DNA of 64,000 nucleotides from Aerococcaceae bacterium DSM 111022 (GCA_015863195.1 JACBXO010000007.1:62001-126000), one strand, 5' to 3'. Shown: positions 1 through 8,210, counted from the first letter of the stretch. Made by a program: numbers and translations. The notes: generated from the letters alone by a model not told the origin.

Positions 1-517
1 TTGGACACTATCCTGTTTTATCAAAACTAGCGCGCGAATCTGTTCGTAGTTTTGACAGCTATCCTGTTTTATCAAAACTAGAGCGTGAATCTGCCTGTAG
101 TTTTGATGGCTTTCCGTTTTTATCAAAACTAGAGTGCAAATCAGTCTTTAGTTTTGACAGCTATCCTGTTTTATCAAAACTAGCGCGTGAATCTGCCTGT
201 AGTTTTGATGGCTATCCGATTTTGTCAAAACTAGCACATGAATCTGCCTGTAGTTTTGATGGCTTTCCATTTTTATCAAAACTAGAGTGCAAATCAGTCT
301 TTAGTTTTGACAGCTATCCTGTTTTATCAAAACTAGCGCGCAAATCAGTCTTTAGTTTTGACAGCTATCCTGTTTTATCAAAACTAGCGCGCAAATCAGT
401 CTTTAGTTTTGACAGCTATCCTGTTTTATCAAAACTAGAGTGCGAATCTGCCTGTAGTTTTGACGGCTAATCGATTTTATCAAAACTGGAGTGCAAATCA
501 GTCTTTAGTTTTGATCC
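1..517. repeat. Tandem array, ten 51-bp inverted-repeat units (arms TAGTTTTGA / TCAAAACTA)
   Basis: The arm TCAAAACTA (or its first part) begins at 21, 72, 123, 174, 225, 276, 327, 378, 429 and 480, exactly every 51 bases. Its reverse complement TAGTTTTGA lies midway between copies, about 25 bases to each side. Since 51 is 17 codons, one frame stays open (222-470), but it only repeats a 17-residue phrase and has no ribosome site, so I treat the array as non-coding. The array may begin before the window. The same arms recur in the array at 22652-22945 and as a single unit at 15435-15469. Confidence 0.95.
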
Positions 518-566
518 GGTACCTGAGTTGTTTAACGCCAACCCCCACATCTCCATCCCACCCCAC

Positions 567-595
567 AAAAAAAGACCGAACCTCCGCCCGGTCTT
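567..595 (-). terminator. Rho-independent terminator of the 3016-629 operon
   Basis: Read leftward, the arms AAGACCG and CGGTCTT enclose a ten-base loop and are followed by a run of seven T. It lies 34 bases beyond the stop codon of the isomerase gene. Confidence 0.85.
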
Positions 596-628
596 CATAT
601 CCACATAACTTAATCCAAACACCAATCC

Positions 629-1381
629 CTAACCTTGCATTAGCTCAGCTAAGGTATCAGCATCGCGTTTCAACTGCTCCACATCATCATCTAACACAAA
701 TTCTAACAAGTACTTACGGCCTTCGAAGGGGAATTTTTCCAATTCCGCAATGTACTCAGCCCAGGCATCTTTCCCGTCAACAAGAGGGTAGCGCTGGAAC
801 TTTGAATCCCAGTTAAAGACATGGACATTGCTGATCCATGGACCTAAAGCGCGGATGTCCGCAACTTTGTCAGCTACACTACCTTCCATTGGAGGTTGCC
901 AGTTCAAGTAAACATTTGGTTCGTCAATCGCTTCAAGCAACTTAACTGTTTCTTCAGTTGAATCCGCATAAGTCCATTGATGGTGTTCGATATTTAGTTT
1001 AATGCCGTCAGCACTAGCCAACTTCGCCACAGCTTTAATATCCGCAACAATTCGGTCAAACACATCAGCGTCACCTTGTCCCCAAGGTTTATCCATGTCC
1101 ATATTACCAGCCCAAATGCGAATATCCGTTGCGCCTAAGTTTTTAGCTTGCGCCAGAACCGCTTCAAAATCTTCACCTTCACCCGCATGGTAGTAAGATC
1201 CATATGACGAAACAGAGTAGAGTGCCGCAATTTCACGCGCCAATCCCACCTCTAATTCAACCGGCACATGTACGTCACCAGCCCACTCGATATATTCAAG
1301 GGGTGTAGTTCTTACAACATCGACAACCTCTTCCGGCGCTAAATCTCGGAAAGTAACTGAACATAATCCAATCTGATTCAT
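629..1381 (-). CDS. Sugar phosphate isomerase/epimerase-like TIM-barrel protein
   Basis: A 250-residue protein whose opening (MNQIGLCSVTFRDLAPEEVV) and later E-W-A-G-D, N-I-E-H-H and F-N-W-D segments fit the AP-endonuclease-2/xylose-isomerase-like barrel family. These enzymes isomerise or epimerise sugars or sugar acids using metal held by Glu, Asp and His. It is soluble and shows no signal peptide. An AGGAGG site lies six bases before the ATG. It is the last gene of a tight leftward operon, nine bases after the 2-hydroxyacid dehydrogenase gene, which suggests the two act on the same hydroxy-acid or sugar-acid substrate. The exact substrate cannot be read from the sequence. Confidence 0.8.
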   Translation of the reverse strand: MNQIGLCSVTFRDLAPEEVVDVVRTTPLEYIEWAGDVHVPVELEVGLAREIAALYSVSSYGSYYHAGEGEDFEAVLAQAKNLGATDIRIWAGNMDMDKPWGQGDADVFDRIVADIKAVAKLASADGIKLNIEHHQWTYADSTEETVKLLEAIDEPNVYLNWQPPMEGSVADKVADIRALGPWISNVHVFNWDSKFQRYPLVDGKDAWAEYIAELEKFPFEGRKYLLEFVLDDDVEQLKRDADTLAELMQG

Positions 1382-1390
1382 CGTATCCTC

Positions 1391-2389
1391 CTATGCTTCG
1401 TTCTTATAAGATTCTTCTGTAATTTCGTAGTCTAACTGTTCTGAAGCTAAGAAACGCTCCAACTCCGCGAACATCGAGTCGCCTAAACGTGCCTTCTCAC
1501 CGCCAACACTTCCTGCAATATGCGGTGTTAATACTACATTATCCAATGTATATAAAGGCGAATCTTCCACAGGTGGCTCAGGATCCGTCACGTCTAACAC
1601 AGCCGTCAAATCAGGACGCTCCTGTAGCACTTGGATCATCTCTTCTTCTTTGATTATTGCACCACGCGCCGTATTAATTAAAGTCGCTAATTCCTTCATC
1701 GACGCAATTAAATCATAGCCGATCATGTGGCGTGTCGCATCTAACAACGGCGTATGGACGGACACGATATCACTTTCTTTAAATACTTCTTCAAGAGATA
1801 CCATAGTGACATTGTAACGGTCGGCTTCTTCTTGTGTAACATAGGGGTCGTACGCTACAATTTCTACACCAAATGGCGCAAGTAGTTCCGCTACATCACG
1901 ACCTATTGAACTAAGCGACACTAGCCCAATCTTAGCTTGGTAAATACCACGGCTTGGTTGGAAAACGCCATTTTTAAATGTTTTCTCTTCGCGCACTTTA
2001 CGCATTAATTGCCAACCATTTTTCAGTGAAAATAAAATCGTAGCCAGTGTATATTGACTCACCGGAATTGCGTTAATCGTTGAAGCAGTAGTTACACGGA
2101 TACCACGGCGCCAAACTTCAGGCGTTACAACTTGACGAACAGTACCCGCTGCATAGTAAATTACACGCAGTGCAGGCATTTTATTAAGTAGAGCTTCGTC
2201 AAAGCGGGGCGCACCCCAACCGGTGAAGACAAATTCAACCGTCTTTAATTCTTCTGTGTAATCATTTATATTATCTTCTGTAATTAATGGTAAGTTTACT
2301 TCAACTTGTTCACTAATTTTTTTGCGTGTTTCCTCAGAATATACATCATAGAAAAATGCGGGATGCATCATAAAAGCTGCTTTTTTCAT
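1391..2389 (-). CDS. D-isomer-specific 2-hydroxyacid dehydrogenase family protein
   Basis: A 332-residue NAD(P)-dependent oxidoreductase of the 2-hydroxyacid dehydrogenase family, which interconverts 2-keto and 2-hydroxy acids. The catalytic Arg (N-T-A-R-G), Glu (D-P-E-P-P) and His (T-P-H-I-A-G-S) are in their usual order. The nucleotide-binding loop is unusual: where GxGxxG is expected the protein reads S-L-S-S-I-G, so two of the three glycines are serine. This may alter cofactor choice or affinity. Its ATG directly follows the TAA of the upstream membrane-protein gene (TAAATG), so the two are translationally coupled, and the isomerase gene follows. Confidence 0.88.
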   Translation of the reverse strand: MKKAAFMMHPAFFYDVYSEETRKKISEQVEVNLPLITEDNINDYTEELKTVEFVFTGWGAPRFDEALLNKMPALRVIYYAAGTVRQVVTPEVWRRGIRVTTASTINAIPVSQYTLATILFSLKNGWQLMRKVREEKTFKNGVFQPSRGIYQAKIGLVSLSSIGRDVAELLAPFGVEIVAYDPYVTQEEADRYNVTMVSLEEVFKESDIVSVHTPLLDATRHMIGYDLIASMKELATLINTARGAIIKEEEMIQVLQERPDLTAVLDVTDPEPPVEDSPLYTLDNVVLTPHIAGSVGGEKARLGDSMFAELERFLASEQLDYEITEESYKNEA

Positions 2390-2983
2390 TTAATTCGCTC
2401 CTTGTAATTTTTTGAATTGACCGATAAACCAACCGACTAAGAATGAACTAATAATAGTTCCTTCACGGACCCCATTTAAATAACCAAATGCAATTAATGA
2501 GAAAACAACGGCTAAAATAACTAAACTACTGTCAAAAATTACTTTTAACCGACTAAAATCCGCATTAAAATGATTTGATAATGCAACTACGATTCCCTCA
2601 GCTGGGTTATAAATTGGGCTATACTTCAATTGAATCGTAGTTGCTAAAGCGATGACCGCACAACCTACTACCAGAGTAAGTAGTTGAAAAATATAAGATG
2701 TCGGTTCGAGGGCTGCGATAACTATTGACCAGCCGTCGATGGCGAGGCCTAGAAAGAGAGAGACGAGAATTTGGCCCCATTGAATGGTGGGGAATTTATC
2801 TTTCATCAGAATTTTTTGCATGAGAATGTAGATGACATTAAATATGAAAGTCATCGTACCGAAAGAGAATCCCATAATTAAACTCAGAACATAGGCAAAG
2901 CTCGTCACAGCCGAGGCGCCGAGGTTTGAGAGAATAACCAGACTGATTCCTAGACCCATAATCAGGGTGCTGACCACCATCAT
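2390..2983 (-). CDS. YczE/YyaS/YitT-family integral membrane protein
   Basis: About 197 residues with five or six hydrophobic segments and the G-L-G-I-S-L-V-I-L-S-N-L-G-A-S pattern typical of the YczE/YyaS/YitT family, whose transport role is unproven. The ATG used here has no ribosome site in front of it. A well-formed AAAGGTGAT lies further upstream, followed by in-frame ATT (3016) and ATC (3013) codons. Starting there would add about ten residues, including the basic stretch the family usually has before helix 1. First gene of the leftward operon; it may carry the substrate or product of the two enzymes that follow. Confidence 0.75.
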   Translation of the reverse strand: MMVVSTLIMGLGISLVILSNLGASAVTSFAYVLSLIMGFSFGTMTFIFNVIYILMQKILMKDKFPTIQWGQILVSLFLGLAIDGWSIVIAALEPTSYIFQLLTLVVGCAVIALATTIQLKYSPIYNPAEGIVVALSNHFNADFSRLKVIFDSSLVILAVVFSLIAFGYLNGVREGTIISSFLVGWFIGQFKKLQGAN

Positions 2984-3046
2984 CGTTATTCGTTTGCTTG
3001 TTAAATTTTCGATAATATCACCTTTTCCTTTGAATCCGTTTACTAA

Positions 3047-3076
3047 AATATAACATATTCTTCACAAAGTCGCCAA
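3047..3076 (-). promoter_or_regulatory. Candidate promoter for the 2983-629 operon
   Basis: Leftward, TTGGCG (3076-3071) and TTATAT/TATATT (3053-3047) are separated by 17-18 bases, upstream of the YczE-like gene. The divergent Zur box lies about 75 bases away, so joint control is possible but not shown. Confidence 0.5.
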
Positions 3077-3122
3077 AATCTTCAGACAACTTGTCAAAAA
3101 TAAACAAAATGATGCAATTTAC

Positions 3123-3172
3123 TTGCCAACATAAAAAATTTTAGTATACTTAAATAGTAATTATTACGATTT
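3123..3172 (+). promoter_or_regulatory. Promoter with Zur box upstream of rpsN2
   Basis: TTGCCA (3123-3128), a 16-base spacer and TATACT (3145-3150) form a good sigma-A promoter. Immediately downstream, 3152-3172 is a 7-1-7 inverted repeat, AAATAGTAATTATTACGATT plus T, one base away from the known Firmicute Zur consensus (AAATCGTAATNATTACGATT plus T). It would cover the transcription start, so zinc-loaded Zur should block transcription. The match is seen directly; the regulator is inferred. Confidence 0.85.
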
Positions 3173-3270
3173 ACTAAAGTGAGTCGTATAATTCGAGTCA
3201 TTTAAATACTTAAAATAATACTAGCACCAACCCAAAACATAGGAATATTTCAAAAGGGGAGACCGAACAA

Positions 3271-3384
3271 ATGGCAAAAGAAACTGTAGCAGCGGCATAC
3301 CGCAATTTAAAAAGTCCCAATATTAAAACGAAAAAACGCGCACTTAAAATGATCAAAGCTGAAAAAGCGAGAAAGAAAGGTTAG
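3271..3384 (+). CDS. Small basic protein (37 aa), possible metal-homeostasis peptide
   Basis: A 37-residue reading frame rich in Lys, Arg and Ala, starting MAKETVAAAYRNLKSP, with the ribosome site AAAGGGGAG 12 bases before its ATG. It sits between the Zur box and the zinc-independent S14 gene, with a six-base gap to the latter, so it shares the zinc-starvation transcript. It resembles tiny proteins labelled putative metal homeostasis protein in Lactobacillales genomes; that recollection was not checked. No Cys or His is present, so it is unlikely to bind zinc itself. Confidence 0.7.
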   Translation: MAKETVAAAYRNLKSPNIKTKKRALKMIKAEKARKKG

Positions 3385-3390
3385 GCATTA

Positions 3391-3660
3391 ATGGCAAAGA
3401 AAGCAAAAATTCAAAAAAATTTACAACGTCAAAAAATGGTTGAGCAATATGCTGAGCTGCGTTACCAATTAAAACAAGATAAAAATTATGAAGCACTGGC
3501 AAAATTACCGAAAGACTCAAACCCGAACCGCGTCACAAACCGTGACCGTTTAGATGGTCGTCCGCGTGGTTATATGCGTAAATTTGGTTTGTCACGTGTG
3601 AAATTCAGAGAATTAGCGCATAAAGGTTTAATTCCAGGTGTTACTAAAGCGAGCTGGTAA
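3391..3660 (+). CDS. rpsN: 30S ribosomal protein S14, zinc-independent (C-minus) paralogue
   Basis: An 89-residue S14 protein of the small ribosomal subunit. The conserved features R-D-R-x-x-G-R-P-R-G-Y-x-R-K-F-G-L-S-R and the ending G-x-T-K-A-S-W are present, but the CxxC pairs of the short zinc-binding form are absent. In many Firmicutes this longer paralogue replaces the zinc form during zinc limitation and is under Zur control. The Zur box at 3152-3172 fits that exactly. Confidence 0.96.
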   Translation: MAKKAKIQKNLQRQKMVEQYAELRYQLKQDKNYEALAKLPKDSNPNRVTNRDRLDGRPRGYMRKFGLSRVKFRELAHKGLIPGVTKASW

Positions 3661-3750
3661 CAAGATGATGCGAGTGGTTTGTTTTGGTAAAACACTTTCA
3701 CTTGAAAAGATATCAAAAGTTTGAGAATCTAACCATAATTCAAACAAAAA

Positions 3751-3840
3751 GTTTTCTAGGGTTCCGGGGCAACAAACAGCCTGTCTGGTCCAAGAGAAAA
3801 CGCCTCAAACGAGGTACACGGTAGGATAAAAGCCTAGGAG
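3751..3840 (+). ncRNA. Guanidine-I (ykkC subtype 1) riboswitch aptamer
   Basis: The aptamer hallmarks occur in order: CTAGGGTTCCG (3755-3765), CTGGTCCAAGAG (3785-3796), ACACGG (3816-3821), then GGATAAAAGCCTAGGAG (3824-3840). Helix P1 can form between TTCTAGG (3754-3760) and CCTAGGA (3833-3839), and the latter is also the left arm of the following terminator. The two folds exclude each other, so guanidine binding should let transcription continue. The downstream gene encodes a LysE/GAP-like membrane protein, consistent with guanidine export. Confidence 0.92.
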
Positions 3841-3873
3841 TTCCACAATTAGTGGGTCTCCTAGGCTTTTTTT
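3830..3873 (+). terminator. Riboswitch expression-platform terminator
   Basis: AAGCCTAGGAG (3830-3840) pairs perfectly with CTCCTAGGCTT (3858-3868) and is followed by a T run to 3873. Its left arm overlaps the P1 strand of the guanidine aptamer, giving a ligand-on switch. Confidence 0.9.
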
Positions 3874-3910
3874 GTGTTACAGTTTGAAAATTCTGAATTT
3901 GGAGGAAATT

Positions 3911-4618
3911 ATGATTTCATTATTGATGACTACAATCTCACTTGGTCTTGCCGATAGTATAAATCCCTTCGGTATCTCGATGCAATTCGTCCTGCAAGGG
4001 ATGGTTAAAAAGTCCTGGCACACTTTATATTTTATATTAACAACGGGTGCTGTAAACTTGATCGGTGGGCTACTTGTTTATTTCGGATTCTTAGATATTT
4101 TTGCTATAGCGTTCGACTATGTCAGTCAGAATTATCAACCAGCACTCATTACAGTAGAGCTCATCCTAGCCTTTGTTCTAGCGTTACTAGCAGTCTGGGA
4201 ATTTATTAAACCTAAAATACGCGCTAAAATCGAAGAAGCCACCGACCACCGTTTTGAAGACGAGGGGACAGCCATTAAAGTCACTTCCGTCACACCCAAA
4301 GCACTAATCTTAATTGGTGCTGCCACGACGATTTCTGAGCTATCGACCGCATTACCATATTTCGCCTTCTTAGGTTTCATTTTCACAAATAACTACTCAG
4401 CTCTAGCTGTAATTCTAGCACTGTTACTTTACAATTTTCTTTATATGGCGCCACTGCTCGCACTATTTTTCGTTTATAAATTTGCCTACGAACAATTCGA
4501 CCGCCTCTATGTTAAAATCTACGCCATCATCGCCCGCTTCTTAACCATACTAACCCCCGCCGTCCTCGCCATTATCGCTGGCGTTCTGCTTTACCACGCC
4601 GTCTTCCAGCTGGTATAA
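3911..4618 (+). CDS. GAP/LysE-superfamily-like membrane protein, candidate guanidine exporter
   Basis: A 235-residue protein with about six membrane segments. The N-terminal S-L-G-L-A-D-S-I-N-P-F-G-I motif resembles the GAP (Sap, sulfolipid-addressing) branch of the LysE exporter superfamily. I chose the ATG at 3911 because GGAGGAAATT directly precedes it; the earlier in-frame start at 3872 lies in the riboswitch terminator tail. It is the only gene behind the guanidine-I riboswitch. Known genes there encode SMR exporters (Gdx), carboxylases, hydrolases or nutrient transporters, so this would be a different exporter class. The substrate is inferred from the riboswitch alone. Confidence 0.78.
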   Translation: MISLLMTTISLGLADSINPFGISMQFVLQGMVKKSWHTLYFILTTGAVNLIGGLLVYFGFLDIFAIAFDYVSQNYQPALITVELILAFVLALLAVWEFIKPKIRAKIEEATDHRFEDEGTAIKVTSVTPKALILIGAATTISELSTALPYFAFLGFIFTNNYSALAVILALLLYNFLYMAPLLALFFVYKFAYEQFDRLYVKIYAIIARFLTILTPAVLAIIAGVLLYHAVFQLV

Positions 4619-4790
4619 AGCTTTAGGGAAAAGATGGCATTCGGCGATGTTAAAACTCCGATTGGAGGAGTGGCAGGTTAGTTTATGATTAGAGAACCAT
4701 AGTGGATAGAATTCTATGATTTTGAATTTTTTAAGTATCAATTGATTAGAACAGTTAAACTAAAATTCATGATACTTACAATCTATAAAA

Positions 4791-4819
4791 TTGTCCCTAA
4801 TATTTGTTTCCTTTATAAT
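4791..4819 (+). promoter_or_regulatory. Promoter of the DUF1801 gene
   Basis: TTGTCC (4791-4796), a 17-base spacer and a perfect TATAAT (4814-4819), 22 bases before the start codon. Confidence 0.7.
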
Positions 4820-4840
4820 TAATTTAAAGGAGCTGAATTT

Positions 4841-5227
4841 ATGACATTGTACACACTAGAAGAATTTTTGAATAGCATTGATAACACGGAGCACCGTGAG
4901 TATGTTTTGGAATTGATTAAACATATCAAAGAAAAATATCCGACACTCGATTTAGAAATCAAATGGTCACAACCTATGTTTACTCAAAATAATACTTATA
5001 TTATCGGTTTTTCAACCGCTAAAAAACATCTCGCCGTTGCACCAGAAGGAAAGGGCATCCGTCAATTCCAAGACTATTTAGATGAACACGAAATGGACTA
5101 CACCAAACAGCTTATCCGCATGCCATGGAATCAGCCGTTTGATATTAGTTTAATCGATGAAATGATCGAGTTTAATATGGAAGATAAAAAAGGCTACCCC
5201 CATTTTTGGCGGAAAGTATCTTCTTAG
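4841..5227 (+). CDS. DUF1801/YdhG-like family protein
   Basis: A 128-residue soluble protein. The central I-K-W-S-Q-P-M-F segment, followed by I-I-G-F-S-T-A-K-K-H-L-A-V-A-P and the aromatic-rich C-terminus, matches the DUF1801 (YdhG-like) fold. Members are small and have been called iron chaperone-like, but a biochemical role is not settled. The start has AAAGGAG eight bases upstream and its own promoter. It is monocistronic: a long repeat block follows directly. Confidence 0.82.
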   Translation: MTLYTLEEFLNSIDNTEHREYVLELIKHIKEKYPTLDLEIKWSQPMFTQNNTYIIGFSTAKKHLAVAPEGKGIRQFQDYLDEHEMDYTKQLIRMPWNQPFDISLIDEMIEFNMEDKKGYPHFWRKVSS

Positions 5228-5251
5228 ACTAGACATTATATAGAAAAAACT

Positions 5252-6230
5252 AATAAACTCAGCAAACGAATCCGCCTCAGTTTTAGCACCAAAAAACAAA
5301 CTGCGGCATACAATCGACTCAATTTCTTCAGAAATTGACTTCCGCGTTTTGTGAATAATACTTTTCGACTCAGGTCGAAAAGTTCAACCTATATAATATA
5401 TGGCAGCTTTTCGCATAACGAAAAGCGACATCATAACTCAAAGCGGTAGAGTCGCTGGTGCGACTCTGACTGAAGTCCTTTGTTTGTGAGAGATGATAAA
5501 ACTGGAAGTGATTTGGGCAAATGATTGAGAGTTAGCGGTCGAAATTTAGGGTGTATTTTCTAAACTCTGACGGATGAGTTGAGTAGAAAGAACGAATAAA
5601 TTCAGCAAACGAATCCGCCTCAGTTTTAGCACCAAAAAACAAACTGCGGCATACAATCGACTCAATTTCTTCAGAAATTGACTTCCGCCTTTTCTGAATA
5701 ATACTTTTCGACTCAGGTCGAAAAGTTCAACCTATATAATATAAGGAAGCTTTTCGCTTAACGAAAAGCGACATCATAATTCAAAGCGGTAGAGTCGCTG
5801 GTGCGACTCTGACTGAAGTCCTTTATTTGTGGGAGATGATAAAACTGGAAGTGATTTGGGCAAATAAGTGAGAGTTAGGGGGCGAAATTTAGGGTGTATT
5901 TTCTAAACTCTGACGGATGAGTTGAGTAGAAAGAACGAATAAATTCAGCAAACCAGTCCGCCTCAGTTTTAGCACCAAAAAACAAACTGCGGCATATAAT
6001 CCGTTCAATTTCTTCAGAAATTGACTTCCGCGTTTTGTGAATGGCACTTTTCGACTCAGGTCGAAAAGTTCAACCTATATAATATAAGGAAGCTTTTCGC
6101 TTAACGAAAAGCGACATCATAATTCAAAGCGGTAGAGTCGCTAGTGCGACTCTGACTGAAGTCCATTGTTTGTGAGAGATTATAAAACGGGAAGTGATTC
6201 GGGCAAATGAGTGAGTGGGAGTTTGGTTGT
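5252..6230. repeat. Three tandem copies of a 343-bp composite palindrome unit
   Basis: Near-identical units begin at 5252, 5595 and 5938 (period exactly 343); the third is cut short near 6230. Each carries a run of hairpins. In copy 1 these are CAATTTCT/AGAAATTG (centre 5328.5), CTTTTCGAC/GTCGAAAAG (5371.5), GCTTTTCG/CGAAAAGC (5416) and AGAGTCGC/GCGACTCT (5457.5), so neighbours are 41-45 bases apart. No coding frame or ribosome site is seen. The same hairpins in shorter form recur at 25757, 27791 and 35026. Confidence 0.95.
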
Positions 6231-6246
6231 GGAAATTTAGGGTGTA

Positions 6247-6398
6247 TTTTCTTAATGTTGGTGACTGGCTTGAGTTGAGAAAATTTTTGGCTGTTAATTT
6301 TCTTAATTCTGGTGACTGGCTTGAGTTGAGAAAACTTTTGGCTGTAAATTTTCTTAACTGTGGTGATTGCGTTGAGTTAAGAAAATAAGTTTAATCAA
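6247..6398. repeat. 51-bp array with arms TTTTCTTAA / TTAAGAAAA
   Basis: TTTTCTTAA begins at 6247, 6298 and 6349, every 51 bases. Each unit ends with TTGAGAAAA, or with the perfect TTAAGAAAA in the last unit, giving inverted arms. Confidence 0.88.
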
Positions 6399-6554
6399 AA
6401 CTACCCCCACCGACTGGACACACGTCTTTTAAAAAGAAAATACTATAGACAACTGGCTTTGAATCAACAAATTTACTGGACAGCGATCTTTAAGCGGGTT
6501 ATATAACTGGACATTTACTAAACAGAACCTTTAGTTTTCATTATCAGCATATTA

Positions 6555-6680
6555 TTGTCTGATACTGAAAATTATTCTGGATTAATTTTCAGTATTCTAA
6601 TAAAAAACACTCGTACTGAAAAGTTTTAGCGAATATTTTTCAGTACGAACAAGTTTCTGGTTAATACTGAAAACAGCTCA
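6555..6680. repeat. 51-bp array with arms TACTGAAAA / TTTTCAGTA
   Basis: TACTGAAAA begins at 6563, 6614 and 6665, again at 51-base steps. The middle unit contains CGTACTGAAAA paired with TTTTCAGTACG. The stretch 6400-6555 before it shows only degenerate repeats and no gene. Confidence 0.85.
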
Positions 6681-6714
6681 TTAGATCGTAAGGCTTTATC
6701 CACAGAGAAAATAG

Positions 6715-7016
6715 AATCTGTGGCAAGATTTCGAGTCGGCAGTCCATTTTTGCCACGGCGCCCCTATTCTGTGGCAAGAATTTGAGTTGGCAGACTAGAC
6801 TTGCCACGGCGCCCCCATTCTGTGGCAAGAATTTGAGTTGGCAGACTAGTCTTGCCACGGCGCCCCTATTCTGTGGCAAGAATTCGGATAGGCAGTCTAG
6901 TCTTGCCACGGCGCCCCCATTCTGTGGCAAGAATTCGGATAAGCAGTCCATTTTTGCCACGGCGACACCATTCTCTGGCAAGATTTCGCGTAAACAGTCA
7001 ATTTTTGCCACACGAT
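6715..7016. repeat. 51-bp array with arms TGGCAAGA / TTGCCAC
   Basis: TGGCAAG begins at 6721, 6772, 6823, 6874, 6925 and 6976, exactly every 51 bases. Each copy is followed after about 29 bases by TTGCCACGGCG. Both strands stay open over several units because 51 is a multiple of three (6661-7083 minus, 6782-7021 plus), but both readings are tandem repeats without ribosome sites. Confidence 0.93.
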
Positions 7017-7081
7017 CATGAAATGAATTAAATAGCGAACTACCAATCAGTTCACACGCCAAATCCACAGGCCAGACAAAC

Positions 7082-7134
7082 AAAAAAGACTATACCAACA
7101 GCTCTCAACAAACCTGTTAGTATAGTCTTTTTTA
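7082..7134. terminator. Terminator after the HAD hydrolase gene
   Basis: AAAGACTATACCAACAG pairs with CTGTTAGTATAGTCTTT across a 12-base loop. A/T tracts on both sides would let it work in either direction; the HAD gene ends seven bases away. Confidence 0.85.
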
Positions 7135-7140
7135 TTTTCA

Positions 7141-7947
7141 TTACTTATCCAAATTATCCCAGAACTTCTTCTTGTAGTGATCGTGGTCGGCTTGGGTGAA
7201 TTCGCCGTTGGCGAATTTGTCGGCCACGAATTCGATGAGTTCGTCCCAAGATTCTTTTTCTTTACCGACGAGGATAGGGTAGAACCAGGCATTGTTTTTC
7301 TCAGCCGCGACTAAGTCGCCAGGAGAGTCGCCGATCATAATGATTTGGTGCGGGTCAGCTCCTTCACTAATGAAAGTAGCAATAGTATCTTCTTTCTTGC
7401 CGCTATCTTGTCCGTAGATGCCATCGACATAGTCGATTAAATTGTAGCGCGTCCATTCATCGGTGATGGCTTCGCGGTTGGCGGTACTAACGACATAAAC
7501 TTTTCCTAAGGGTGATATTTTCTTGAGGCCATCTAAAGCGCCATCGAAAACATCGTCATGGTCTTTGCCGTTAGCAACTCCTTCATTAACAGCCATTGTC
7601 CATTCTAGTGCTGCTTTTAAGTCATCACTGCCGTGTTTTTCGATTTCAGGCTTTAATGTGTCTGGTGATAAAGTATCCGATTCTTCGACCCAGCGGTATA
7701 AATGATCGACATTCATGCCATCATAATTAATTGATTTGAGCGTTGCAACGAGACCGACAAATCGGTTAACACCACGTTTTTTTGAATATAAGTTAATATT
7801 GCTCCAATTTTCCAAAAATTGCTCTTTAAGGTCTTGGGGAACGGAAAAAACCTCCGCTGCGAGTGGGCCCATGAATAGATTGTGTTTGTAAGTCATTGTG
7901 TCGATTGCGCAGCCGTCTGAGTCGACGGTGAAAATTACTTCTGCCAT
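7141..7947 (-). CDS. HAD-superfamily phosphatase
   Basis: A 268-residue cytoplasmic hydrolase. Motif I is F-T-V-D-S-D-G (nucleophile Asp9, acid Asp11), motif II is V-V-S-T-A-N and motif IV is I-M-I-G-D-S-P-G-D. A helical cap lies between motifs I and II. The ATG at 7947 is chosen because GGAGG stands nine bases before it; the upstream ATG at 7962 overlaps that ribosome site. It is a stand-alone gene. The substrate is not deducible, and the family includes sugar-phosphate phosphatases. Confidence 0.85.
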   Translation of the reverse strand: MAEVIFTVDSDGCAIDTMTYKHNLFMGPLAAEVFSVPQDLKEQFLENWSNINLYSKKRGVNRFVGLVATLKSINYDGMNVDHLYRWVEESDTLSPDTLKPEIEKHGSDDLKAALEWTMAVNEGVANGKDHDDVFDGALDGLKKISPLGKVYVVSTANREAITDEWTRYNLIDYVDGIYGQDSGKKEDTIATFISEGADPHQIIMIGDSPGDLVAAEKNNAWFYPILVGKEKESWDELIEFVADKFANGEFTQADHDHYKKKFWDNLDK

Positions 7948-8181
7948 TTGTAAAACCTCCATTATAATAAATTAAAACAACTGAAAGTATGCGAGTCATT
8001 TTTATTATACCATCAAACAAAAACGAAAAGAAATGATTACTAAACGGCAAAAAGTGGTCAAACAACTTAGTCAAGGTCAATTAAGCGCCAATCAGACAAA
8101 CAGTAAAATATTTTTTCAATCTATCGCGACAATACCAGACCCTCGCGAAAAAAACTGGAGTCGTTTTCATAAAAATTTCGC

Positions 8182-8210
8182 TTACACAAAACAAAAATAT
8201 CTGATACAAT
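8182..8210 (+). promoter_or_regulatory. Candidate promoter of the MFS gene at 8264
   Basis: TTACAC (8182-8187), 17 bases, TACAAT (8205-8210). Confidence 0.5.

Noticed and set aside
222-470. 82-residue protein of 17-residue repeats
   Set aside because: It is the open frame of a 51-bp array. Equivalent arrays with 41-bp units cannot be coding, there is no ribosome site, and the neighbouring units have stops.
1-517. CRISPR array
   Set aside because: The units are regular, but the spacers are as similar to each other as the repeats, arms are inverted within each unit, and no cas gene is in the window.
6661-7083. Repeat proteins on both strands
   Set aside because: Both frames are readings of the TGGCAAGA 51-bp array and lack starts with ribosome sites.
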